NCBI GenBank assembly: GCA_004335835.1
Contig: RWJK01000205.1
Coordinates: forward strand, 34,321 to 98,320
Reading direction: 5' to 3'
Length of the DNA stretch: 64,000 bases
From: Scenedesmus sp. ARA3
Taxonomy: Eukaryota > Chlorophyta > Chlorophyceae > Sphaeropleales > Scenedesmaceae
The notes below the pieces were generated by a model. The model did not search any database and had not been told where the DNA came from. It was given only the letters and a program-made list of their open reading frames with translations. The translations under genes were made by a program, and so were the position numbers. Of the stretch, positions 1 to 11,426 are shown one piece after another (within the stretch, counting starts at the first letter, position 1; the number at the start of each line of letters is the position of its first letter).

Positions 1-1493
1 GATGCTGGTGGTGGCTGAGCAGCAGGGGGACACCGTGGCTGCCGCGCTCAACCTGGTGGGCAGCCACTGCGTGTACGGCCGCAACTGGGGCAGTGTGGGC
101 GGCAGGGAGTTCAAGAACCTGCACTTTGAGGTCTGCTACTACCAGGTGCGCTGACTGGTGGTTGTACTGGTGCTACAGCCAGCCAGCTGGCAACTGCTGC
201 AGTGCTTGTGTGGCATTGAATCGTGTCCATGTTGTGGTTGTCTTGTACAGAGCACACCGGATAGGTCAGAACATACGTCTGTCTGCTGCTGACCCTACGA
301 TTCATTGCTGCTGCTGCTGTCGCTGCTGGCCCCTATGCCGTGTGCAGGCGATCGAGGAGGCGATTGCGCGGGGGCTGCCGCGCGTGGAGGCTGGGGCGCA
401 GGGCGAGCACAAGCTGCAGCGCGGCTACCTGCCCAACTTCACCTACAGCGCGCACTACATGACAGACCCCACCACACGCGCAGCAGTGGCCAAGTTCCTG
501 GACAGGGAGGAGCAGCAGGTGAGGAGGGGTGGTGGCACCATGCTGGCTCGCATGCTGTTCGGTTGTATGATAGGTTCACTGCTAGCAGATCTCCAGCTTC
601 AACCAGCTAGCTGTGACGATTGCTGGCTCGCACAGCATGTGTTCCGCCTGCCAAGCAACACATGCAGTGTGGTTGTTCTGAAAACTGGCCTGCTATTGCT
701 GCTGCCGCTGCTGCCGCTCCTGCAGCTGGCGTACACCTGGCAGGCGCTCACGCTGGAGGGCTCTCCCTTCAAGCAGGACAAGGTGCGCGGCAGCACGCGG
801 ACGGCAGCACTGCCTGCAGCTCCTGTTCCTCGGATACGGGTGGTGGTTGACACCTTCCATGCACTGCCACAACAGCCATGCATGATGCATGATGAGCTGG
901 TGCAGCAGGTGGCTGAACGATCGGGTGGGTTACAGCAGACCATCGCTGTCCTGCAAAAGCTGGTGTGCAACAGCAACGGGTTGCACCTGCTGGATGTGCA
1001 CCACAAACGTATTTGATTTGCAGAATGTGTGTGGCGGCGGTGGCTGACTGCAGGCTGGGCTTGGCACACTACTTGGGCTGGCAGGATGTTCGCATGTGCG
1101 CTGATCACTTGCAGGATGTGTGCAACGCGCCTCTCCAATGCGCAGGATATACATGAAATGTCTGGCTGACTCGCATGATATGTACAATGACGAATTATAT
1201 ACAAAGCCAGGATACCGAAGTACACTGGTCATGCACAGCTGCGCACCTTCAAGCAATGCTGGTCATGCACAGCTGCGCACCTTCCAGCAATATGTAGAAC
1301 ACATGTTTTTGACTTGCAGGAAGGCTGACATATGAATATACTGCTGCCTATTTTGCAGACTGTGGAGTACCTGGTGGACAAGATGTCCTCCCACAGCAGC
1401 TTGAGCAGCCTGTCCAGCCTCAGCAGCAGCGACGAGGCCGACGCAGCACCGGGCCGGGCGACTGGCGCCAACAGCGGCAGCACAGATGAGTAG
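1..1493 (+). CDS. FemAB/GNAT-like N-acyltransferase (COG3146/DUF482), 3' part
   Basis: This is the C-terminal part of a predicted N-acyltransferase of the COG3146/DUF482 (FemAB-like) family. The 5' end lies outside the window. Four exons keep frame: 2-145, 348-518, 726-782 and 1359-1493 (TAG 1491-1493), all joined in phase 0 with GT/AG borders. The first exon carries the family motif RNWGSVGGREFKNLHFE followed by CYYQ. The second carries VEAGAQGEHKLQRGYLP and the SAHYMTDP segment, which are the most conserved parts of the family C-terminus. The tail is Ser-rich and unconserved. Bacterial members are annotated, on weak evidence, as acting in cell-envelope biosynthesis; the algal substrate is unknown. 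The family assignment is firm and the biochemical role is not. The small exon 726-782 (LAYTWQALTLEG) is the least certain. Confidence 0.8.
1227..1292 (+). repeat. 34-bp tandem duplication in the last intron of the acyltransferase gene
   Basis: Two adjacent copies of a 34-bp unit that includes cagctgcgcaccttcaagca lie at 1227-1260 and 1261-1292, about 65 bp before the acceptor of the last exon. A third, diverged relative sits downstream at about 1843-1870 in the 3' flank. Confidence 0.75.
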
Positions 1494-2897
1494 CCACGCA
1501 GGCATTGCTTTGAGGCTGTGCGTGAAGTGGATTGCATGCACCCTGGGCGTTGTCTGCGGCACAGACGGAAGGAGTTGGGGTGAGTGCAGCAGCGTTGAGC
1601 ACCTGCAAGGCCCTGCAGTGCAGCTCACAGTGAGTGACGCCCACCGTGGGCAGGGGCCCTGCGTGATGCCCACCAGAGATCAGTGAAGAGTGTCAATGGC
1701 GTGCAGCTGTGATGCTGCTTGACGCGTGTATACTATTAAGCAGAGGGGTTGGGACAGGCGCGTGGATGGTCAATGCCGTGCAGCGCTGCAGCCTGCAGGA
1801 TGCTGGCATGACATGTAAAGATGGACAGTCTAGCATGAAAAATGCAAAGCTGCGCACCTTCAAGCATGTACTCTATGGTTGCCGTGCATTGTCTGCACGA
1901 TCAGTAAGGTGTGTTGCCTGGTTATCGTGGATAATTGGGAAAGAGTCGTTGCAGGGCGAGGGCAATGATACGCTGCTGGCAGCCTGCTGTACCATTGTCA
2001 AGAGCTGGGACAGCATGGAGTGCTCAACAGCACATGTGCTCGTTTGCAGCTGTGGTTGCCAGCACAAAGCTGCTGTACATGTTTACGGCAAGGTTTTAGG
2101 CTGATAATCGATGCATCTCAGGCAAGACAGTGTGCGCGGTCCCTTGCGCGCGTCGTGCCGCTTGAAGTGCATGACCTGGCACACTCCTGCCGGGACCATA
2201 CTCTTGCAGCTGCAGTATGCTGACGAAGGGCAATGTCAGTAGTGCAATAAAACTTATTTTCGACACTTGGTTACACTCTAGCAGCAAACCCCAGTACACT
2301 TGCGTTGAGGCACATGTGTTACTGGCACACTCCATCCATTCTAGAGCCGCAACGTGCGATAGTGCTGAACATAGTTTGATCACCTGTGCTCTTTGGAGTC
2401 CTTGCGCGGCTGTTCTGCTGCGTATGGAAGGCCTGTGTATGCGTGTCGTGGCCTTTCCCTCTTTCACTATCCAGCAGTCCGAGTTCACAGCGCTCATATC
2501 GTAATCTGCAGTGTTACGTAAACAATTTGCGAAACACACGGCGGCCCTGGACTCATCAGCGAAGCCGATCAAGCTCATGCACGGTGGGTGCCTGTCGCAG
2601 CACTAAGACGCCACAGGACGTGTGTTATCAGTCAAGTGGGCCATATTACTAGCGGAAAGTGCTGGCAAGGACGCTCCTGCAGCGGCTCAGCAGCAATGAG
2701 ACAGCACTGCAACCCCATTGCTCGACATCGTGCAAGCTTGCTTTCTCGACAGCTTTGTTTCGTTCAAGGGCCGTATTTTGTATGCTGCAGATCAAGCTAC
2801 TGGAGCTCGCTGCTTCTCGCTGCTTCCCTACTCGGAAGTTCTGCAGTGCTGCTTGGTGTGACAGCAGCAGGACTGCACATGGCATGAGCGCGTTGCG
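1494..2897. other. Intergenic/UTR stretch between acyltransferase and ankyrin genes
   Basis: No supported gene was found. The stretch presumably holds the 3' UTR of the upstream gene, with a TGTAA polyadenylation-like signal at 1814-1818, and the promoter/5' UTR of the ankyrin gene. An upstream ATG at 2885 opens a 5-codon uORF that ends just after the ankyrin gene ATG (2898), in another frame. Confidence 0.5.
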
Positions 2898-5800
2898 ATG
2901 CTGACCAGGCTACCTGACCACCTGCAGCTCAGCATTATAGCACTCGCAGACTCTGCAGAGTCGAGCAACCTCGTCTGCAAGCAGCTGCATGGCCTGCTGT
3001 CGTCGCCGGATGCCATCCTGCGGCTGTACCTTGGCCGCAGGAGCGCAAAGGCTGCATACAAACAGCTGAAACCCAGCAGCCAGAGCACCAGCAGCACGCA
3101 GCTTGGTGTTTCCAGCGGTGCTGCATGCCACGGCAAGCTGCAGTTGGTGTACAGCCTACTGCTGTGGAGCAGGCTGAGGTCATGGTCGCGCACACAGGAT
3201 GGCGCCCTGCGCACGCTGCAGCTGCTGTGCGAATGCATCAGCAGAGTGAAGCTCCTACCAGAGCAGCAGCAACAGGAGCTGAAGGCTTGGCAACACACCA
3301 GCAGAAGCAGCAGCACCAGCGATGCCGCTGTGGCCAGTTCCGTAGCGTGCGGGGTGGCGCTGCTGCATCGCCTGCTGCCGTACGCTGAGCACTGCCTGCT
3401 GCCGTTCTGTGCTGGCGGCGGCCATGTGCACCTCGTCAGCGTGCTGCTGCCGCTGAGCAGCACTGCTGAGCTGTGCGGCTCAAGCATCCTGCACTACGCC
3501 AGGACCAGCGCGTTCTTCGCAGCAGCTGCAGGTGTGTGGCTTACGTACAGACAGAGGATGTTGTTTAGCATGCTGGCTGGTCGTGTAGGCTGAGTTATTG
3601 CTGTGCTTGCACATCAACTACCACCCTCATGTACAGCAGCTCTGGACTGTCTGAAATCACCTGCTCATCCCCTTCTATACTTCTTACTGACCCGCTCTCC
3701 CTCCCGCGGCCCTGCGTGCTCTGCTGCAGGCGGCCACAGCGCGGTGCTGAGCCAACTGGTGGCTGCAGGCGGGCTCAGCTGGGCCTGCCAGCTGCCAGGA
3801 GACAGCCTCCCCAGCGTGGCACTGGACCTGGCCGCACAGGGCGGGCACCTGGCCGTGCTGCAGCTGCTGCGCGAGAAAGTGCGCATCCCCAGCAGCAGCT
3901 TCCTCACAGGTGGGTCCTGCGGCACTGGACAGCAGCAGCAGCAGCAGGAGCAGCTGGAACAGCTGAAGCAGCATCACTAGGTGGCAGCGATGCTGATGTC
4001 GATGTATGCGCAGCTGAGGCGTCTAGCATCAGTGCTGTGGAGCGTCCCACCCGCAGCGCTGCCCCTGCCAGCCTCCGCATCTTGCCGAAGCCTGCACTGC
4101 TGCCTGCTCTCTCAACGCGCACTGTGTTCTGCCCCCCATGTTTTCTTGTGCTGCTGCTTCTGCTGCTGCTGCTGCTGCTGCTGCGCCTGCTGCTGCTGCA
4201 GCTGCTGCTGATAGTGGGCGCGCTGATGTGGTGGAGTGGGGCCTGGGGCTGTGGATGGGCCAGTTCAATGCGGTGCGGCGCTTCGGCCCGGGGCACATCG
4301 CGCAGATGCACGACGCACTCAGGTGCGCAGTGGGCAGTTGTTTGCTGATATACAGTTAGGAGGGCTAGGGTTGGTGGTTACGCCGGCCACCAGGGGTCGG
4401 CTGTGGTTCGATTGATGCGGCAAGTCGTAAGTCGCCTGCCAGCTGTACTGGCACAGGATCTTGGCATGGTGTTGAGCGTTGCCGCTGCAGCTGGGTGCGC
4501 TGCACTTGGGCTGCCCACGTGAAGATAAGCAGTGATGCTTGCTAACCATGCTCATCTGCCAAGCCTCCACTCACTGCTGTACCTGTGGCGCATTGTTGCT
4601 CCCCACTTTCCGCTGATCCTGTTTCCAGAGTGTCCTGCGAGTCGGGCCACCTGGGAGCCATCCGGGCGCTGCTGCGCTACCTGCACGCGGTGCGCTGCCA
4701 CGACTGCTGCGTGCTGGCGCTGAGCTACACCTGCGCCAGCAGCAACAGCGCCGCGCTGCGCTGCGTGCTGGGCTCGCCCTACCTGCCGCAGCAGCTCGAG
4801 AGGTGGGCGGCAGGGCGTGCCGGCAGCAGCAGGCAATGCTGCCAGCTACATATCGTGCATGTGCTGCTGTCCTTGACATGTCGTATTCCTCTTGCCGCTG
4901 TGTGTGCTGCTGTTTCAGCGTCGCTGCAAGCCATGCCAGTGCTGCACAATGCTACGCATGACGTCCCGTTCTCACCTGTACCGCCTGCTGCTGCTGCTGC
5001 TGCTGCTGTGCTTCTTTTCCGGCTGCATTACTCCATCTTCCTTGTGCAGGGGCGGCCCCAAGCTGCTGGAGCAGCTGGTCATGGTGGCTGCCTCCTGCCT
5101 GCGCATCGCCATCCGCACCCACAACACGCCCTCGCTGCAGCTGCTGCTGGACGCGCTGCAGCCCGACGCCACCCCCGCAGCACCCCTGGCTGCAGTGCGG
5201 CCGCTGCTGGCTCCCCAGATGCCCAGCGTGTTTGACCAGGCAGCCAGCGCAGGCAACGCCCTGGCGCTGCAGCTGCTGCTGACGCGGCTGCCGGAGCACT
5301 GCTGCTGCCTGGGGCTGTCTGCGCTAGAGGCGGCACTGGCGGAGGGCCACAGCGCAGTGGCTGGCACCATCCGGCTGCTGCTGCTGCTGCGGGGGCCTGC
5401 GGAGGGCTTTAGTCCTGAGGCGCTGAGTGTGCAGCATAATGCGGCGGTGGGCCGCGCTGCGCGGCATGGTGCGCTGAAGGCTGCTGCCAGCAGGGGAGAT
5501 GTGGCGGCGCTGCAGCAGCTGTTGGGGCTGGCTGGCGGCGGTGGTGGCGCAGAGGTTGAAGGTGCGTAGGGGATTTGACTTGTGCCTGCGGTCTGCAGGT
5601 TGCCATGAAGTACTACGCTTCTACAAGCGTGCTTACCATTACATTAGGGTGTTTGGGCTGAATCTGTTGGAGGGTTGTTTCCAGTACACCTTCCTCGCCG
5701 ATGGTGTACCTCACCTGGATGCCGGCGTCACAAACACACAACCGCAGGCATGCTGATGATGATGATGCTGCACGTCTTCCCCATCCTCGCTGCCATACCT

Positions 5801-6289
5801 GACTCCTGCCGCTGCTTGCTGCTGTTATGTTGTGCTGTTATGTTGTGCTGTTATGTTGTGCTGTTATGTTGTGCAGGTGCTGCTGGCGCAGGCCCTGATG
5901 ACAACCAGCAGCTGCTGATGCTGCGGCTGGCAGCTGCTGGTGGCCGCGTTGAGGCAGTGGCGCTGCTGCTGGCTGCCTTCGGCGGCGGCCAGGGCGGGCC
6001 GCGCTGCGAGCCGTGCCTGCGCGCCGTGCTGCGGGGGGCGGTGCACGCAGGCCAGGTGGCGCTGCTGCAGGTGCGGCGNNNNNNNNNNNNNNNNNNNNNN
6101 NNNNNNNNNNNNNNNNNNNNNNNNNNNNNNNNNNNNNNNCTGCTCAGCCTGCACATGAGAAGTTCACCTGCAGTTCTAGCCTGTGGCCTGTTGCACGCCA
6201 TGCGATGTGGCAGCTGAGCCAGTGCCTGCATTGCAGCAGCAGCGCACAGCTTGCTGATCTTCACAAGGTTACATCAAACCTGTTGCTGC

Positions 6290-6322
<33 letters not shown>

Positions 6323-8229
6323 CGCCAGGCGCTGGAGGCTGAGTGCCCCGCTGCGCTGCAGGCGCACCTGGCCCAGCCTGACAGCCTGGCGGAGTACCTG
6401 CGGGCTGCACTGCTGTGTGGGCAGGTGGACACAGCCACATGGCTACTGGGGGTGGCTGGGCGGCAGCAGCAGCTGGATGTGGTGGCTGGCACACTGGTCA
6501 GCCTGCTCACCACGTCACGGTGAGGACGGCTGCTGTTGTCGCAGTGTGTGTTGGGTGCGGCGGGCTGCCTTTGTTGTGCTGGGCGGCCGCGTCACATTGT
6601 GTGAGGTGGTCAGCACATGCGTGGGGTGTGTGGGTGTATGCTGTTGTGCCGGACCTGCCTGCTGGCTTGCTGTCTTGTCTCTTCGATCGTCCTGCGGCCA
6701 CATTATGCCTGTGGCTCCTCGCCGCAGCCCGTACGCCAGGCTTGCTGACCCTGCCTGCATGCCTGCCTGCATGCCTGCCTGTCTCAACTGCCTGCTGCAG
6801 GTGGGAGCTGTGGAACACTGGCGTGGGCCGCACCGCACGCGACGCTGCAGCAGCACTGCTCAAGGCGCTGGCGGCCACCACACCTCCACAAGCAGCACCA
6901 ACGCCAGCACCTGCTGCTGCACCAGCAGCTGACACAGCAGCGCCTGCAGCGGAGCTAGCAGCAGCAGCAGCAGCCGGCTCAGGAGGTGCAGGTCACGCTG
7001 AGCAGCAGCTGCTGAGCCCTGCCGTGCTCATGCTGCTGCTGCAGGCTGCCGCGGGTGACCCTGTCATGCTGTTCTCTGTTGTTGACCTGGCACACTCCAG
7101 CTGGGGCGCCAGCAGGCAGCAGCAGCAGCAGGTGCTGGGCCCTGTGGAAACAGCTGCTCCATCCCCACAGCCAGCATCATTGGCAGCTGCAACAGTCGCA
7201 GCTGCCAGCACACCACACTCCACGCTGCGTGTGACAGTCGGCTCCCCCGCGGCAGCAGCAGCAGCAGCAGCAGGCCCCAGCACATGTGGCAGCGGCCCGG
7301 CGACGCGCGGCAGCAGCAGCGCGTCAACCTTTGGCAGCAGCAGCAGCTACACCACTGTCGCCAGCACCACCAGCACCAGCAGCAGCACCAGCTTTAACGC
7401 CCTGCACGGCACCCGCAAGCGCTTTGCTGTCAGCACGCCTGCTGGGCTGCGTGATGCCTGCTGCTGCAACGACCCTGACAGCAGCAGCAAGGGCCCTGGC
7501 AGCCCAGAGCACACTGCAGGGGGTGGCAGCTGGCCCACTGTGATGGGCTGCAGCAAGTCTGATGGCGGGGGCTTGTTTGACCAGCAGCAGCAGCAGCAGC
7601 AGGATGGCAGCGGTTGGAGTGACCAGCGTCAGTGGCCTGCAGGTGATGCAGTTATGGAGGTGGATGCCAACAGTGGCAGCAGCAGCGGCAACAGCAGCAG
7701 CACCCGGGAGGAGCTACCTGGGCAGCAGCTGCTGACGCAGGCATCTGTCAGCAGCCCCGTGCACCCCGTGCACACACCTGGCAAGCTAGCACAGGTGCAG
7801 CAACTGCAGCAGCGGGGGCCCCAGCCATCCATGCAGCCCCAGCAGCAGCAGCAGCAGCAGCCTCAGCAGGAGCAGCGCGGGGGTGTGCGCAGCTTGAAGC
7901 AGCTGACAAGCAAAGTGGAGCAGCTGACTGTTGCTAGCCCTACCACAGAGCTTGAGCAGCAGCAGCAGCAGCAGCAGCAGCAGGGTGAGGCCAGCAGCCC
8001 ATGCCTGCGCAGGGAGAGCCAGCCGCCGCAGGGCTGCAGGCAGCGCACCCCACAGCCGCTGAGGACAGCACTGTCTGTGCCGCTGCCTGCCAAGACTGAC
8101 AGCAGCAGCAGGCAGGCGCCGCTGCACCCGTACATGCAGTACTACCAGCAGCAGGCACACCAGCAGCAGCAGCGGCAACGGCAGCAGCAGCAGCCACGGC
8201 CTCAGGAGATGCAGGCTGCTCAAAGCTAG
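2898..8229 (+). CDS. F-box-like / ankyrin-repeat protein with poly-Q C-terminal tail
   Basis: The predicted protein has 1,144 aa from eight exons: 2898-3531, 3730-3909, 4202-4322, 4629-4802, 5050-5561, 5877-6070, 6329-6519 and 6801-8229. Phases agree at every junction. The N-terminus (LTRLPDHLQLSIIAL, then VCKQLHGLL) looks like an F-box. From about residue 210 there are degenerate ankyrin repeats, for example GGHSAVLSQLVAAGG, AAQGGHLAVLQLL, CESGHLGAIRALL, SAGNALALQLLL, ASRGDVAALQQLL and AGGRVEAVALLL. From about residue 670 the last exon is low complexity (Ala, Ser, Gln runs). An F-box plus ankyrin architecture suggests a substrate adaptor of an SCF-type ubiquitin ligase, which is inference. 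The start is the first in-frame ATG; an ATG at 2885 terminates at once. A 61-base assembly gap lies in intron 6 and does not disturb the phase. Confidence 0.8.
5822..5873 (+). repeat. 13-bp minisatellite (4 copies) at an intron acceptor
   Basis: Four perfect copies of ctgttatgttgtg abut the CAG acceptor of exon 6 of the ankyrin gene (exon starts at 5877). The repeat forms most of the U/G-rich tract before the 3' splice site. Confidence 0.85.
6079..6139. other. Assembly gap (61 N)
   Basis: A run of 61 undetermined bases begins 8 bp after the 5' splice site of ankyrin-gene intron 6 (donor at 6071). The same intron ends in a CTG tract at about 6281-6321. The true gap length is unknown. Confidence 0.95.
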
Positions 8230-11200
8230 ATGGCTGGCCCATGAGGTTGCGATGTCTGCAGCGTGGAATGTGCCTCGCTGGGTGAGGCAGCTCCTGGTGT
8301 TTCTATACATCATGTGCAACTGTGCTTGTGTGAGGTTCAATGGCAGTCATGCTGCGTGTGGGCGAAAAATGTGTCTTCTTGGAACTGCGTGCCACACAAA
8401 GAGTTTGGTGTGTGTTGTGAGGCTGAGCACATCAGGCTGCAGTGCCACCTGCATGCCTGCTGCAGACCTTGGCGGCGGTTCACAGTCCATGCGCATACAT
8501 TGGAAGGTGCAGGTGTGCACATGGCTAGTTGCCATCGATGATAGACGTGGCATGTGATGCTTGTGACAATGCAGTTAGATACCTGATGATGATGCATGAC
8601 GCTTTGATGGTGATGATGGCATCGGCTAATACAGGGCCAGCTGCCTGTTCCTGCAGTATGCTGACAGCGGCAGTATGTCACATCGCCAGAGAAGCTCTCC
8701 TGCTGGTTGAATCCCGTGTGTTGTACTATTTCTACTTTTCTGTACTGCTGGCTGCCATGTGTGTGCTGGACCTCTATCTGCAGGGTGTGATGCGGATTCG
8801 CTGCCGCATGTGTGTGTTTCCCTGAGCACAGTATGTATGTACCATAGCCTAGTTCTCTCGCCCCGTGAGCCCTTGCTTTCTGCACCAGCGCACCTCACCT
8901 CCTGCTGAAGCCGTCCAGGGATGGCCAAGAGAGTGGCGTATGTTGTGCCTGCTGTTGCCTTTGCGCCCTTGCCTGTTTTGCCCTATACTTTTGCCTGTTT
9001 TGTTGTCTCCTGTGTGAGCCGTTCACGGTGTAGGCTCAGCAAACTTGTGGCGTACCGCCTGCCTGTACCATCACATTGTAGCAACCAGCATACACCAACA
9101 CCGCACAGTGTGTTGCAGAACAGTGGCTGCATGTGCAACATGCACAATGCAGCCCGTGTGATGGCCAGCAGGCACCCTCAGCGTGCTCTTTAATCCAGCT
9201 GCCTGCACTGCCTGCTTTGTGTCGCCTTGCATGAACTACATCTCACCTTCATTCTGCATGTTCACTGCCTGCCGCAACACGGCCCTATGCTCAGGCGCAG
9301 GCTGTGTATCTTCAGGCTTTCTCGTTTGTGTCTTATCGCTTGCGAGGTGTCTGCGTCATGGCGACGTGGCACTGACCCGAAGGCAGATGCTTCTGTGTGT
9401 GTGTGTGTGTGTGTGTGTGACCCTGTGTTGTTTGTACTCTGTGTTCGCTGGGCAGTGGGGTCCAAGCCTGGGGATGGAGCCTGCACCGGTGGATTGTGGC
9501 TGCACTGTTGGACGTATCTGCGACAGCACTGCTGCAGTAGGTCAACACAAGTCGCAAGCGTGGCATTGTTGCTGGTACGGTTGTGCTGTGTTGTTCTGGC
9601 TGCATGGTAGGGCAGCTCAGGGTTTGCTGTTTGTGTGGACGGCGTGTAGAAGCTGCCACCTCGTTGCATTTTGACCAGAGGCGTATGCTGGCGCTGTGCC
9701 AGTGCTGTGTTGCGGTGCCGCTGCTTGCTCTGCAGGCCCGCAGAACCTCCGCGTGTGCTGAACATTTGCCGCATCAGAAGTACCAGCTCAAGCAGGCGCA
9801 TTTTGCTGGCGTCCTGCACCATCATCATCACCGTGGCAGCTGTTTTGCAAGCGCTGAATTGTACTAGTAGCTGAGATGTACTAGTAGCCGAGTTTGTGGC
9901 AGCAGGGTGCGTTCCTGAGCTGCCGAGCTGCAGGCACCGGCAGTTATACAGTGCAGCAGTTTTGGGGTGTGTTGCACCCAACCACAGCACACACGTGTAT
10001 CAAATGGCATATCAGTTGCAGCACCATCAGTGTGGCACAGTATCATGGAGACAAGCGTGGCCTGTTGAGGCGGCTCCTACAGTTTTGAAAGGGCTGCCTG
10101 TTTGATGGTGAGAATAGTTTGTGCTGTTGCGTGCTTGGCTGCTGAAGCAGTAGAGCTGTATGTTGCGGCTGCCATGCAAGGGGAGCCTTGTGCTGGTTCT
10201 TTACCGCACAGCCAAGCGCAGATGCACTGCATCATGCACAATGTTGCTGCATGCGCCAGCAGGATGTACGCAGGGCAGTGCCACGGCCAGCGGCTGTGAC
10301 GCCATCGGGTACGCTGCAGGGATCCGGAGCACAACAGACCGCAACTGGTGCGCCGCTGTGTTGCCCTGAGAGCTTCTGCTGTTGAACCCCACACCACACC
10401 TATACAAAGGGGACGTATCTGATGACGGCCTGAGGCAGGTGCCTTGCTTTTTGAATCTTGAAGCATATGTGAGCCGGAAGGTGCCTTGCTAGCGCTGTGA
10501 TAGGGAAAGCAACGCCATCAGTTTATGTGTTTATGCTTGAAGGCGAGTTTTGTGCACATACAACAGGCAGTCACCCTGGCTGACAGATGCTCTGCAGTAC
10601 CTTGCCCACTGCATTTTTTCCATAATCGATGGTGTTGTAGTATCTAGCAGGGCTTCACATGCATGGCGTAGTAGTGCGTACTGGCCCTGCAAAGGCAGTA
10701 CTGCTAGTAGTGAGGCAGTACATTGCCGCATCCGTCTGTTTTGCAGGTGTGTTGTTCCGGTTCACATGTTGTGGGTTGATTATGTGTTTGTGCGGTGCAG
10801 CAGCACTTGTAGCTGTGGTGGCAGGTGTGGTGGTGAGTATGTTCTGAAGTCTTGGTCATGTACAGTTGAGCAATCAGGCAGTGTCGTCAAGCCTTGGGGA
10901 AAACCGAGTATCGTATCCATGGCGGTACTGCATGGCAACGCATTATGTTGCATGTGCTTGTAGTGTATGACCTGCATGCACGTTGTAACCCTTAATACAA
11001 CGGATCTTTGATGCTGAGGTGTAACACAAGTACGAGACTGTGGAAGCTAATGCCTCCTGACAAGCCTGGTGCAGTCTGCTGCTTTTGCTTTTGCACAATG
11101 TATTGTTTTCCATGCAATTCTTTACACTGCTGCTGTGCTGTAGTGTACAGCTGTCAATGTGTCCAGTACCATCGCAGCAGTACAGTCACATCAGGCAGCC

Positions 11201-11426
11201 ATCAAATCGGCATCTCATATCACAACCCAAGTTTTGAATTAAACAGCCATATTCGTATCTCCATTGACGCAGGTACTGCTTGTCAGGTCCCAAGTGACAC
11301 AGTCGTGTCACTCGACTGTGTCACTAGGCTGCTGCATACATGCTGCTGCCCACCAGTGACTCGTTCCAGTTTACAACAGACACTACGCTCTTTTGTACAC
11401 AAACGCTCTCAATACAACCAACAACC
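8230..11426. other. Long non-coding stretch, probably 3' UTR plus intergenic
   Basis: There is no supported gene in 3.2 kb. ORFs on both strands lack domains, phase-consistent splicing or biased composition. The stretch contains a TG dinucleotide microsatellite. The first TGTAA-type polyadenylation signal I could find after the ankyrin gene is at 10984-10988, which would imply an unusually long 3' UTR, so an unrecognised gene or non-coding transcript is possible. Confidence 0.45.
9393..9419 (+). repeat. (TG)n microsatellite
   Basis: About 13 uninterrupted TG units lie in the non-coding stretch downstream of the ankyrin gene. Confidence 0.95.

Noticed and set aside
9262..9990. Minus-strand 242-codon ORF
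   Set aside because: It reads through a TG microsatellite (His-Thr run) and has no conserved features or splice support.
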